A stretch of DNA of 35,672 bases from Vibrio sp. 10N.261.55.A7 (GCF_002877365.1 NZ_MCWZ01000168.1:1-35672), one strand, 5' to 3'. Shown: positions 1 through 8,329, counted from the stretch's first letter. Notes: generated from the sequence alone by a model not told the origin. Numbers and translations: made by a program.

Positions 1-22
1 AAATATAAGTAGACATGTAAAT

Positions 23-44
23 TTGATTTTGTATACAAATTCAA
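23..44. promoter_or_regulatory. GntR-like palindromic operator upstream of aceB
   Basis: The core TTTGTATACAAA (28-39) is a perfect 12-bp palindrome. It extends to 22 bp (23-44) with a single mismatched pair. It ends 25 bp before the aceB start, with the ribosome-binding site AAGGAGA at 57-63 between. TTGTATACAA cores are typical of GntR-family (FadR/VanR-type) operators. That a GntR regulator controls aceB here is inference; no such regulator gene lies in the window. Confidence 0.55.
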
Positions 45-69
45 TCGGTATTGTTTAAGGAGACGAACA

Positions 70-1725
70 ATGAATTCAAATAACGTAGTGGACCGCACTG
101 AGCCGTCTAGTAAAGAGATTTCCAATAAAGGAAGTTCGACACTAGAAATTAAAGGCGCTCTTTATAATCCAGAATACAAAGCGATCTTTTCCAAGCCTGC
201 TATCGAGTTTCTACATCAGCTAGTAGACAATTTCCAAGAACGACGTAACGCCCTGCTCAATGCTCGTGACACTGCCCAAGCCGAGTTTGACAATGGTGCG
301 CTGCCTGACTTTCGACAAGATACACGCCATATTAGAGAAGATAAGAACTGGCGCGTCGCGAGTATTCCCAAGCCACTATTAGACAGAAGAGTTGAAATTA
401 CCGGCCCGATTGATCGAAAGATGGTGATCAATGCCATGAACTCTGGCGCCAAGGTATTCATGTGCTGCTTTGAAGATGCCTCGGCTCCGACGTGGGAAAA
501 TATGGTGGATGGCCAAATTAACCTGCGTGATGCCAACCTAGGCACAATCAGCTATACCGATGAAGCAAAAAACAAACACTATCAGCTCAATCAAGAGCAC
601 ACACAACTCATTGCTCGCCCTCGTGGTATTCACCTTCCAGAGCAGGGAATCGTATTCAATGGTCATGCGATTGCCGGCTGCTTGATGGATTTCGCGCTGT
701 ATTTCTTCCACAACTACCAAAGTCGAGCCCAAAATGGACTGGGGGTTTATTACTACATTCCTAAGCTTGAAAGCATGGAAGAAGCCCAATGGTGGGATGA
801 TATTTTCCGCTTTACTGAAGATTATTTTAAGGTTGATCGAGGCACGATTCGAGCGACCGTTCTCATCGAAACTCTGCCTGCGGTTTTCCAAATGGAAGAG
901 ATTCTGCATGCCATGAAAGATCATATCGTAGCGATGAACTGTGGCCGATGGGACTATATATTCAGCTACATCAAAACGCTCAAGAATCACGCTGACCGAA
1001 TTCTGCCCGACAGACACGGAATAGGCATGAACCAAGACTTCCTCAATGCTTATAGCCAGTTACTGGTGCGAACCTGTCATGCACGTGGCGCACTGGCGAT
1101 GGGCGGAATGTCGGCCTTCATACCCAACAAAGACCCACAGAAAATGTCTGGCGTAACCGCGAAGGTGATTGAAGACAAACAACGTGAAGTAACGAACGGC
1201 CATGATGGTACCTGGGTGGCTCACCCTGCCCTTGTGGATCTTGCGATGTCGACCTTTAACAAATACCTGAACGGTAAAACCAATCAACTCGATTTTGATA
1301 GCCCAACACACACCATTGACGCAGCTTTACTTCTTAAACCATGCACTGGTAGACGTGATGAACAAGGCGTGCGCAAAAATATTCGAATCGCCCTGTATTA
1401 CATGGAATCTTGGATTCAAGGATTGGGGTGTGTGCCTATCTATGGCTTGATGGAAGACGCGGCGACGGCCGAGATCTCACGAGCGAATATTTGGCAATGG
1501 ATTCATCATGGCATCACGCTCGACGATGGCCAGCCTTTTACTAAAGAGAGCTTACAAAAATGGCTCTACGAAGAGCTAGATACGATTTCACAAGAAGTTG
1601 GCGAAGCGCGTTACGCGGCAGGAAGATTCCAAGAAACGGCGGATCTTTTCTACGAACTTTCGACTGCGAAACAATTTGCCAATTTCCTAACTTTACCAAG
1701 CTATCCGCTTCTTACAAGAAGCTAA
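70..1725 (+). CDS. aceB: Malate synthase A
   Basis: Condenses glyoxylate with acetyl-CoA to give malate in the glyoxylate shunt (cytosol). At 551 residues it is close to the usual MSA length of about 530-550, with a slightly long polar N-terminus. Visible motifs are ARPRG (R183/R185, active-site arginine region), ETLPAVFQMEEIL (about 267-279, metal-binding glutamate), GRWDYIFSYIK (about 292-302), and MEDAAT (461-466), whose Asp463 corresponds to the catalytic base. The start is supported by AAGGAGA seven bases upstream. A GntR-like palindrome sits in the promoter region. In many Vibrio the isocitrate lyase gene aceA lies close by, but here the next gene is a GlcG-family protein. The enzyme could therefore serve glycolate or other glyoxylate-yielding substrates as well as the classic shunt. 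Confidence 0.97.
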   Translation: MNSNNVVDRTEPSSKEISNKGSSTLEIKGALYNPEYKAIFSKPAIEFLHQLVDNFQERRNALLNARDTAQAEFDNGALPDFRQDTRHIREDKNWRVASIPKPLLDRRVEITGPIDRKMVINAMNSGAKVFMCCFEDASAPTWENMVDGQINLRDANLGTISYTDEAKNKHYQLNQEHTQLIARPRGIHLPEQGIVFNGHAIAGCLMDFALYFFHNYQSRAQNGLGVYYYIPKLESMEEAQWWDDIFRFTEDYFKVDRGTIRATVLIETLPAVFQMEEILHAMKDHIVAMNCGRWDYIFSYIKTLKNHADRILPDRHGIGMNQDFLNAYSQLLVRTCHARGALAMGGMSAFIPNKDPQKMSGVTAKVIEDKQREVTNGHDGTWVAHPALVDLAMSTFNKYLNGKTNQLDFDSPTHTIDAALLLKPCTGRRDEQGVRKNIRIALYYMESWIQGLGCVPIYGLMEDAATAEISRANIWQWIHHGITLDDGQPFTKESLQKWLYEELDTISQEVGEARYAAGRFQETADLFYELSTAKQFANFLTLPSYPLLTRS

Positions 1726-1916
1726 CACTCTATCGGTATTGGCGTTGACACTTAGAGACTCAGAAACCGTGGGCACTGACGCCCTTGGTATTAACCTCTC
1801 TAAGGTAAACGGCTCTCATCAGGACACGTGTCTGATCGAAGTTTGATCAACGATGCACGAGCGAGCTGTACTGATGCCCAATAGTGTGGATGGCAATCAC
1901 AGACTTAGGAGATTAC

Positions 1917-2354
1917 ATGGGAAGTTTAACTCTTCAGCAAGCGCTAACCATTATTGATGGAACGCTACAAGCTGGGCAACAAACCAATAGTGCACCACTG
2001 ACTGTCGCCGTTCTGGACAGCGGTGGGAAGCTCATCTCACTACAGCGTCAAGATGGGTCGAGCATGATGCGTCCTGACATTGCCGTCGCAAAAGCTTGGG
2101 GAGCACTCGCCTTGGGTTGCTCGTCTAGAAAACTGGCACAAGATGCCGATACTCGACCTGCGTTTATTTCTGCTGTGAACGTTCTCGCTCATGGAAACAT
2201 GGTGCCCGTTCCTGGTGGGCTATTAATTCGTGATGCCGATAAGACGGTTCTAGGTGCTATTGGCGTCAGTGGGGATCTTTCGGACGTGGACGAAAGTTGC
2301 GCATTCAATGGCATTGATTACGCAAAACTGTTTTGTGATGAAATGGTGGCCTAG
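1917..2354 (+). CDS. GlcG/HbpS family protein (DUF336)
   Basis: A 145-residue protein of the GlcG/HbpS family, small alpha/beta proteins found in glycolate operons (GlcG) or as haem-binding accessory proteins (HbpS). Family features visible are an N-terminal amphipathic helix, AVLDSGGKLISLQRQDG (about 33-49), a KAWGALALG helix, PVPGGLLI and LGAIGVSGD near the C-terminus. I chose the ATG at 1917 because TAGGAG lies just upstream; an in-frame start at 1884 lacks a ribosome-binding site. It lies 191 bp after aceB on the same strand and is followed by a hairpin, so it may be co-transcribed with malate synthase. That placement suggests a role in glycolate or glyoxylate metabolism, but the biochemical function of this family is poorly defined. 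Confidence 0.88.
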   Translation: MGSLTLQQALTIIDGTLQAGQQTNSAPLTVAVLDSGGKLISLQRQDGSSMMRPDIAVAKAWGALALGCSSRKLAQDADTRPAFISAVNVLAHGNMVPVPGGLLIRDADKTVLGAIGVSGDLSDVDESCAFNGIDYAKLFCDEMVA

Positions 2355-2375
2355 CCACACCACTTGAACGACAAG

Positions 2376-2408
2376 ATGACCAACGGTTTGTCTTATTCCG
2401 TTGGTCAT
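2376..2408 (+). terminator. Hairpin terminator after the GlcG-like gene
   Basis: Perfect 11-bp stem ATGACCAACGG (2376-2386) with CCGTTGGTCAT (2398-2408) around an 11-base loop, 22 bp after the GlcG-like stop. The following T-run is short, so termination strength is uncertain. Confidence 0.6.
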
Positions 2409-2510
2409 TTACATCAAAATCAATAGGAGCAAACACCTCAAGGCTGATATTTTCGGCCAACTGGCCCACCTCATTAGTTGCCTACTCACCTCAATCATAG
2501 AAAGCCCAAC

Positions 2511-2903
2511 CTAAGAATAGCAATCTTCCGACAATGGAACCCTAAAGCGAGATTCAGCGATACCATTCGGGCAACACAACTCGACATCTGGTCTCTCATC
2601 TTCGGGTTTCACTGTAAATCGCCGCAACACCTCAGCTCTGTCAGTATTGGACACACGATAAAACGCCTGTTGATAATGAACCGAAACCGAACCATCACAA
2701 TGCCGTAAGAACACCTGATTGTCTGAGCCTACCGTCCCATCGCCTTGCCTGATTTGGAGGCAGTAGCCAATAGTGTTAGTGAAGTTATCGCCACAACTGC
2801 TGTGGGCCGCAATCAATAAATCGTACTGATTGACCCCATTTAACGACAGATCAATCTTCTCTCGGTTGTTCTGAACCCTTTGATACAACGCGTGAATATC
2901 CAT
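2511..2903 (-). CDS. Hypothetical cysteine-containing protein
   Basis: I do not recognise this 130-residue protein. It has no signal peptide or membrane segment. It carries six cysteines (C37, C48, C69, C110, C111, C128), including an adjacent CC pair, and a mixed strand-rich middle. The start is well supported: AAAGGAG precedes the ATG. It begins 38 bp after the stop of the isochorismatase-type hydrolase on the same strand, so the two are probably one operon facing the GlxA-type regulator. The pairing suggests a shared pathway, but no function can be read from the sequence. Confidence 0.75.
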   Translation of the reverse strand: MDIHALYQRVQNNREKIDLSLNGVNQYDLLIAAHSSCGDNFTNTIGYCLQIRQGDGTVGSDNQVFLRHCDGSVSVHYQQAFYRVSNTDRAEVLRRFTVKPEDERPDVELCCPNGIAESRFRVPLSEDCYS

Positions 2904-2941
2904 TGTATTCTCCTTTGCTAATAGCTGACCCTTTGTTGGAA

Positions 2942-3496
2942 CTATCGAGACAGATCGCTAATCACTTCTTCACAACTAGAAATTTTAGCTATGGTCGCGA
3001 TTTCAGCCAGCGCTGTGTGATGAACGGTATCAGCAGGTATCTTTTTGCCTAACACCTCTAAATCGCAGGTTGCACAAGCATCATGCACCACGGTTGTTTT
3101 TATGCCATGTTCTAATGATGCTCTGATTGTGCTGCTTACGCACATGTGGGTCATCATTCCAGCCACAACAATGTCGGTAATATTGAGCCTAGTGAGTACG
3201 TCGCTCAGCTCGGTTTTAGCGAATGCATTGGGGAAATGCTTGATGAGCACCACCTCTCCTGCAATCGGTTCAACACTGGAATGAATCTCTTGCCCCTTTG
3301 TTCCCTCTAACATGAAACCGAGATCGTCACTGGCCGCAAGATGCTGAATATGAATAACGGGCAGGCCAGATGTTCTATAACGCTCGATCAATTCTGCAGC
3401 CTTTTTCGCCGCTTCAACGGGTTCATGCAGAGGCAGTGTACCTCCAGAAAAATAATCGTTCTGTATATCGATAATTACCAACGCTTGATTCGTCAT
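2942..3496 (-). CDS. Cysteine hydrolase, isochorismatase family
   Basis: A 184-residue single-domain enzyme of the isochorismatase-like hydrolase superfamily (nicotinamidases, N-carbamoyl amidases and relatives). The catalytic triad is visible: D10 in LVIIDIQNDY, K86 in IKHFPNAF, and the nucleophile C119 in GMMTHMCV, followed by the usual SSTIRASLEHG helix. The start has AAAGGAG upstream. It is the first gene of a probable two-gene operon with the cysteine-rich unknown, and lies divergent from a GlxA-type regulator 110 bp away. The substrate cannot be told from sequence; an amide or imide is likely. Confidence 0.93.
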   Translation of the reverse strand: MTNQALVIIDIQNDYFSGGTLPLHEPVEAAKKAAELIERYRTSGLPVIHIQHLAASDDLGFMLEGTKGQEIHSSVEPIAGEVVLIKHFPNAFAKTELSDVLTRLNITDIVVAGMMTHMCVSSTIRASLEHGIKTTVVHDACATCDLEVLGKKIPADTVHHTALAEIATIAKISSCEEVISDLSR

Positions 3497-3606
3497 AACA
3501 ACTCTCCTTTAAGTATTTTTTGTTTGGATTCCGTTTAACGTTAAAGAGACTTTACAAGCATCAATGCTTTTATATAATGACTAAAATAGACTTTTAAAAG
3601 TCACAA

Positions 3607-4539
3607 ATGGACAAGCTTATTAAGGCGCTCATACGTATGGACACACAGCTCATTAAAGTCGGGGTTTTAGTCACGGAACACGCCATGCTTTCTGCGGTTA
3701 CAGGCGTTGAAGATATCCTAGCTATCGCAAACCATGTTCGCGTGCAGCCTGCCTTTGAGGTTCAAAGGATCAGCATTGAGCAGGATGTGCCAGATCTGGA
3801 TCTTCTGTTTATTCCACCCGCCAAACTCGGAATCAAACCAGACTTTTCCGACGACGCTATGATTAGTCAATTGATTAAAGTGAGCCAGCAAGGCACCACG
3901 ATTGCCGCCAATTGTGCAAGTGTGTTTTGGTTAGCTAATGCCGGATTACTGGAGCGCCGTTCCGCCACAACGCACTGGAAGTTATGTGATAAGTTGGCTG
4001 CCGAACACCCGACGATTGAGCACGTAAAGAAGCACCAAATGGTTGTTGACGAAGGATCCATCGTAACGGGATCGGGGTTGTTTGCCTTTCAAGATGTTAC
4101 TCTTCATCTTATTGCACGATTCTGCGGGTTTGAGTTAGCCCATGAAGTTGCAGATATGTGCCTACTGGATTTTAGTGGCCGCCTTCAAGCGCATTATGAA
4201 CGCTTCATCCCTGACTATAACCATGGTGACGAACGAGTCCTTAAGGCGCAGAAGTACTGCGAGGATACGCCTTTAAACGAGCAGTCCAATCAAGATATGG
4301 CGCGAATCTGCAACGTCAGTGAGAAGACGTTAACTCGCTCATTTAAACGTTCGTTGCAGTTAACCCCTCAGCAATATCGGTTGCGCTATAAAATGGATCT
4401 CGCAAAAAAAGAGATCACGATTAATCGTTGCACGGTCGAGCAAGCCGCGTACTTAGTTGGGTACAACGATGTCAGCAATTTCTCTAGAGTGTTTAAAAAA
4501 GTGGTCGGTATTAGCCCTGCGGAATACCGTTCACGCTAA
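3607..4539 (+). CDS. GlxA-type AraC family transcriptional regulator
   Basis: A 310-residue regulator with an N-terminal DJ-1/PfpI-like (glutamine amidotransferase-like) domain at about 14-195 and a C-terminal AraC HTH at about 215-308. ANCASVFWLANAGLL (about 99-113) is the nucleophile-elbow region of the DJ-1 fold. The AraC part contains MARICNVSEKTLTRSFKRS and the second-helix signature YNDVSNFSRVFKKVVGISPAEYR. Two starts are possible: ATG 3607, or ATG 3637 with AAGG at a long spacing; the domain begins after both. It is divergent from the isochorismatase-type hydrolase, a common arrangement for this subfamily, so local regulation is likely but inferred. Confidence 0.92.
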   Translation: MDKLIKALIRMDTQLIKVGVLVTEHAMLSAVTGVEDILAIANHVRVQPAFEVQRISIEQDVPDLDLLFIPPAKLGIKPDFSDDAMISQLIKVSQQGTTIAANCASVFWLANAGLLERRSATTHWKLCDKLAAEHPTIEHVKKHQMVVDEGSIVTGSGLFAFQDVTLHLIARFCGFELAHEVADMCLLDFSGRLQAHYERFIPDYNHGDERVLKAQKYCEDTPLNEQSNQDMARICNVSEKTLTRSFKRSLQLTPQQYRLRYKMDLAKKEITINRCTVEQAAYLVGYNDVSNFSRVFKKVVGISPAEYRSR

Positions 4540-4659
4540 TAACCCCATTGAGGTCAAACTTTCAAGGGTTCGGCTAGCCATATCAATGAGATAACCTATA
4601 GTTAGATTGCAGCAAACTTTTATGCACCATGTCGCTTATTGAGTAATAGGAGTAACACC

Positions 4660-5025
4660 TTGGAGCCTTCGTTATACATGAAGTATGGTGGCTTTGGTCA
4701 GATACATAAGATCGTTGAAGCGTTTTACGATGAGGTTTTAGAATCAGAAACATTAGGCCCGTACTTCGAAAATACAAACTTTCATGTTCTGATTGATCAT
4801 CAGGTTAACTTCATTAGCTCCTTGATGGGCGGGCCTCAGTGCTTTGATGATTCGCAACTTTCAAAAGCCCATGCACATCTATCAATAACCGACGCAGCAT
4901 GGAATGAAATAGTGACGACACTCCAATCTGTGCTCACTCAATTTGGTGTGGAACATCCAGATATTGAACATTTAATCACTGTGATTACTACCAAAAAAAA
5001 CATGATTCTCAATCAATGTGAGTAA
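4660..5025 (+). CDS. Group 1 truncated haemoglobin (TrHb1)
   Basis: A 121-residue globin of the 2-over-2 group 1 family, which binds haem and O2 or NO in the cytosol. The chain opens with SLYMKYGG, the typical TrHb1 start. Y23 in AFYDEVLES is the probable B10 tyrosine; HQ (47-48) lies in the E helix; LMGGP (55-59) is the conserved loop; H71 in KAHAHLSIT is the probable proximal F8 histidine. TTG at 4660 is the best start, with TAGGAG ending seven bases upstream; an earlier in-frame TTG at 4639 has no such site. It ends four bases before the next gene, a PAS-GGDEF protein, so the two are probably translationally coupled. This suggests a gas-responsive c-di-GMP module. Confidence 0.9.
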   Translation: MEPSLYMKYGGFGQIHKIVEAFYDEVLESETLGPYFENTNFHVLIDHQVNFISSLMGGPQCFDDSQLSKAHAHLSITDAAWNEIVTTLQSVLTQFGVEHPDIEHLITVITTKKNMILNQCE

Positions 5026-5029
5026 TGAC

Positions 5030-5944
5030 ATGGCCAACCATTTTGATCTACTGCATGCAATTGATTCGCCCATCCTATTGTTTGACTCTCGCACTCTCCA
5101 AATCGTTTTTATCAATCAATATAGCCAACAGTTGTTCTATCCCGTTTCCAAACAAACATGGCCAATCGACGAAAAACAGGTCAAAGAAAACCGTGCAGTG
5201 CGCTCGATACACTCAGCGGTTCTAAACCAATCTGAGCGTAAGGAAAAAAAGTCAACATTCAGATTGGAAATCAAAGAAAAACGACGCTTACTCTATGATT
5301 TTAAGATCAATCATGACGAAGATAACCATGTATTCGTCGCCCACGGCCAAGACGTCACTGAACTAGAGAAATCTCAACAGCTGCTTCATAGTTCCTCTCA
5401 TATGCTAGAGAAGTACAGCCAAGAAATGTACATGCTTGCTCACGTTGACCAACTCACGAGTATTGCTAATCGACGAGCCCTTTTTTCTAAGTATCAACAA
5501 CTAAAGCAAAACAGCCCTAACATTCATTGCGCCGTTGCCATCATTGATATTGACCATTTTAAACATTGCAACGATACCTATGGGCACAGCTTTGGCGACG
5601 AAATACTCAAGTCGTTGACACAACATATTAAAGAGATGCTGCCAGAAACAAGTATGTTAGCGCGGCTTGGTGGCGAGGAGTTCTGTATCCTTCATAGCAA
5701 CGATAGCGCCGAGTTGCTTACCGAGATCGTCAATGAGATTTTAGTGTCAGTAAAAGCCTTATCACTGACGACCCCAAAGAATACAATCACTAACATCAGT
5801 TTTTCTGCAGGGGTGTCGGATTGCTTAGGCAACCATGAACCTTTGGATGAGCTGTTAAGAAAAGCCGACAAAGCCCTCTACTACGCAAAGCAAAACGGTC
5901 GTTCTCGGGTGACTCGTTATTCCGCCAACTTGTTGAAACAATAG
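5030..5944 (+). CDS. PAS-GGDEF diguanylate cyclase
   Basis: A 304-residue cytosolic protein with no membrane segment: a PAS-like domain at about 1-110, a helical or coiled linker (about 110-135) and a GGDEF domain to the end. The catalytic signature is GGEEF (214-218), with IIDIDHFKHCNDTYGH before it, so cyclase activity making c-di-GMP from 2 GTP is expected. The RxxD inhibitory site that normally lies five residues before GGEEF is absent. ATG 5030 is preferred because GTGAG lies seven bases upstream; a GTG at 5018 would overlap the globin gene and lacks a site. It follows the truncated haemoglobin with a four-base gap, so the globin may act as its sensor or gas scavenger. The PAS has no obvious haem ligand I can assign. 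Confidence 0.93.
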   Translation: MANHFDLLHAIDSPILLFDSRTLQIVFINQYSQQLFYPVSKQTWPIDEKQVKENRAVRSIHSAVLNQSERKEKKSTFRLEIKEKRRLLYDFKINHDEDNHVFVAHGQDVTELEKSQQLLHSSSHMLEKYSQEMYMLAHVDQLTSIANRRALFSKYQQLKQNSPNIHCAVAIIDIDHFKHCNDTYGHSFGDEILKSLTQHIKEMLPETSMLARLGGEEFCILHSNDSAELLTEIVNEILVSVKALSLTTPKNTITNISFSAGVSDCLGNHEPLDELLRKADKALYYAKQNGRSRVTRYSANLLKQ

Positions 5945-6051
5945 GCATAGGAAATAACCTCCAAGCGGGCAATCTTTTTTACGTGTTTAGAACCGAGCAG
6001 CCATCGCGTTAATGACCAACGACACCAATAGAAAACGACCTTTAGCTCGCA

Positions 6052-7029
6052 CTAAACGTTACTCAGGCATTCCCATTCGGTCAGCAATTGCATGATGTTG
6101 TAAGAGTCTTGCCAAGATGCACAGGGACTGACTAATTGCTTCTGCCCCGCTTCGACCGCTTTACGCACCTGTCTCGCTTGATAGAAAAATGCATCGCCCT
6201 CTGCGTCAACCGATACTTTTCTCTTAGATGTCTCATAGAGTTCAACGCTAAAGCTATTTTCTTGTGTCGGTAACCATGGGTTTGACTCCATCGTGATACA
6301 ACCCTTGCTGCCAAGAATAGTAAACTGATGTTTGAGTCCATGATCTTCTGCAGTATGAACAGACGCACTGCATTGCTCGCCAAAACTCATAAGTAAGCTA
6401 GATTCACATACATTATTGTCTTCACCTCGTCTTCCTATGGCTTGCAACGAACGGTTCTCAAATGCCTGTTCGCCAAGCATCGTTTTTGCAACAAGGTAAA
6501 CTAAGGAAATGGGGTAGCAGCCAAGATTGTAAAGTGCACCTTTACTCGCTGGGTTTACAAACTGCGCAATTGACGCAATGTAGGATGTGTGGATTGAGCG
6601 TAACTCTCCAATTTCACCCGACTCAAGCACAGCCATAAGTGCTGTAATTAGAGGATGATGCAAATACATCAATCCTTCGGCAAAGAATACTTGATGCTGT
6701 TTAACGGCCTGAAGCGCCAGCTCAGTCTTTTCCATATCGATAGAGAGTGATTTTTCACACAAGATCGCCTTGCCCTTTTTAGCGGCCCGAATGATGTAGT
6801 CGTGATGAAGGTGATTTGGCAATGCGATATAGATGATATCCACCGCATCATCATTGAGTAACGCATCGTAATCTAGATAAACGTGTTCAATAGAATACTG
6901 TTCAGCAAAGGCGTTTAGATTCGTCTTTGAACGCCCAGCTACCGCGTATAGCTCACTTTGCTCATCCGCTTTGATTGCTTCCGCCATCACGCCTGAAATA
7001 AAGCTTGTTCCAACAATTCCCCATTTCAT
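6052..7029 (-). CDS. Gfo/Idh/MocA family NAD(P)-dependent oxidoreductase
   Basis: A 325-residue cytosolic oxidoreductase. The N-terminal Rossmann fold starts KWGIVGTSFISGVMAEAI (GxxxxxG-type loop) and is followed by the family motif KAILCEKSLSID (about 88-99), whose EK pair holds the conserved catalytic-region lysine. The C-terminal GFO_IDH_MocA domain includes GALYNLGCYPISLVYL (about 164-179), close to the GGG..D..H region of sugar dehydrogenases but with NLGCYPI in its place, as in the dihydrodiol-dehydrogenase branch. It overlaps the ABM monooxygenase gene by four bases (ATGA), so the two are translationally coupled. The substrate is unknown. Confidence 0.92.
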   Translation of the reverse strand: MKWGIVGTSFISGVMAEAIKADEQSELYAVAGRSKTNLNAFAEQYSIEHVYLDYDALLNDDAVDIIYIALPNHLHHDYIIRAAKKGKAILCEKSLSIDMEKTELALQAVKQHQVFFAEGLMYLHHPLITALMAVLESGEIGELRSIHTSYIASIAQFVNPASKGALYNLGCYPISLVYLVAKTMLGEQAFENRSLQAIGRRGEDNNVCESSLLMSFGEQCSASVHTAEDHGLKHQFTILGSKGCITMESNPWLPTQENSFSVELYETSKRKVSVDAEGDAFFYQARQVRKAVEAGQKQLVSPCASWQDSYNIMQLLTEWECLSNV

Positions 7030-7328
7030 TCTGACTCTTCTCCATACGCTTGTGTTTCAAAAAACTGAACCAGTTCCGCTGTCTCTGAGGCGATAAAGGC
7101 TTGAGTGTGTTTCATGGCGAAATGCGCTTCAATTGCAGCCCTATTTTCATATTGCTCCCATAAAATAACACGCCTCGGTTCTTGCTCATCGAACGTCGCA
7201 GCTGCATGCAAGCACCCCGCTTCACTTTGCATATCAAGGCAAAACTGCTCGATCATTTTAACAACGTGCTCTCTCGGTTTCTCAGCGCTCATTTTTAGTT
7301 CAGCAGTAACAAATATCGCTTCGCTCAT
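7026..7328 (-). CDS. Putative quinol/antibiotic-biosynthesis monooxygenase (ABM domain)
   Basis: A 100-residue single-domain protein of the ABM/YgiN type, a dimeric alpha-beta barrel. Typical features are IFVTAELKMSAEKPREHVVKMI, then SEAGCLHAAATFDEQEPRRVILWEQYENRAAIEAHFAMKHTQ read as the usual strand-helix-strand pattern with WEQY and the H-x-x-T-x-A-F ending. Such proteins act without cofactors on quinols or similar electron-rich substrates. It is the first gene of a two-gene operon with the Gfo/Idh/MocA oxidoreductase (ATGA overlap) and is divergent from a LysR regulator. Confidence 0.9.
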   Translation of the reverse strand: MSEAIFVTAELKMSAEKPREHVVKMIEQFCLDMQSEAGCLHAAATFDEQEPRRVILWEQYENRAAIEAHFAMKHTQAFIASETAELVQFFETQAYGEESE

Positions 7329-7444
7329 AGTGACTCTCTTTGCTTTTTATATTGCTATTGATATTGATGATGTGTCACTGTAATTAAAGCCTTCAAATTG
7401 ATAAACTCGTCATTAGTTGATTCTTTATAAACTCAGAGTACCCA

Positions 7445-8329
7445 ATGGACAAACTCACCAGCATGAAGGTGTTCGCGTACGTCGTAGAGCACGGCAGTTT
7501 CCGCGGCGCAGCGCATCATTTTGATATCTCTCCCACCATGGCAGGGAAGCACATTCGATCGCTAGAGCAGTGCTTGGGCACACAGTTGATTCACCGTACG
7601 ACCCGAAAACAGTCGCTAACGGAAGCGGGTAAAATCTACTACCAAGAGTGTCATCGAATTATAGAAGATATTGCTAACGCGGAAGGCATGATCCAAACAC
7701 TGACCAATCAACCACAAGGTACTGTGAAAGTGAATTGCCCTGTCACTTACGGAAAGAAAGTACTGGCCCCGATTGTCGCCGAGTTCCTAGCCCACTACCC
7801 CGACATTAATATTGAATTAATGCTCGATAACAACCTCATTGATCCGTTTCGATTTGATGCGGATATCATTATTCGAATCGGTGAACTGGTTGACTCTTCT
7901 CTGGTGGCCCGTCACCTTGGACACTATCAAATGATCTATTGCGCCTCCCCTCGCTATCTCGAAGCCAAAGGCCAGATTGAATCATTAGAAGATCTCAAAC
8001 GTCACAGCTGCCTTGGTTTTCAGTACCAACAGGGAGAGAGCCAACAGGTACAGAATCTGCCGTCGAGTACGTTTAGACAGCACAACACAAGGCTCACATC
8101 TAACAATGGTGATGTCTTAAAGTTTGCTGCTATTCAAGGTGCAGGGGTGCTCTTACAACCCAATATTTTGGTTCAGGAAGAAGTGGAATCAGGGAAACTG
8201 GTTGAAATACTGGAAGACTCTGCTCCTAAAGCGAAACCGATAAACCTTTTGTATCGCTCAAAGCATCTTTCCTTAAAGAACAGAACTTTTATCAACTTTG
8301 TTCTGGATGGGATCAACGCTGGTCAATAG
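7445..8329 (+). CDS. LysR family transcriptional regulator
   Basis: A 294-residue LysR-type regulator. The N-terminal winged HTH spans about 1-60 (MDKLTSMKVFAYVVEHGSF, then GAAHHFDISPTMAGKHIRSLE), followed by a linker helix and a substrate-binding domain from about 90 to 290. The RTTRKQSLTEAGKIYYQ segment is characteristic of the CrgA/DsdC-like branch often controlling small oxidoreductases. It is transcribed away from the ABM/Gfo-Idh operon across a 116-bp intergenic space and is its likely regulator. The effector is unknown. Confidence 0.95.
   Translation: MDKLTSMKVFAYVVEHGSFRGAAHHFDISPTMAGKHIRSLEQCLGTQLIHRTTRKQSLTEAGKIYYQECHRIIEDIANAEGMIQTLTNQPQGTVKVNCPVTYGKKVLAPIVAEFLAHYPDINIELMLDNNLIDPFRFDADIIIRIGELVDSSLVARHLGHYQMIYCASPRYLEAKGQIESLEDLKRHSCLGFQYQQGESQQVQNLPSSTFRQHNTRLTSNNGDVLKFAAIQGAGVLLQPNILVQEEVESGKLVEILEDSAPKAKPINLLYRSKHLSLKNRTFINFVLDGINAGQ

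Noticed and set aside
538..1035. Minus-strand 165-residue ORF opposite aceB
   Set aside because: It is entirely antisense to a well-supported malate synthase with all motifs, has no start site and reads as a shadow.
1884..1916. Upstream start for the GlcG-like gene at 1884
   Set aside because: There is no ribosome-binding site; TAGGAG precedes ATG 1917, which starts the conserved domain.
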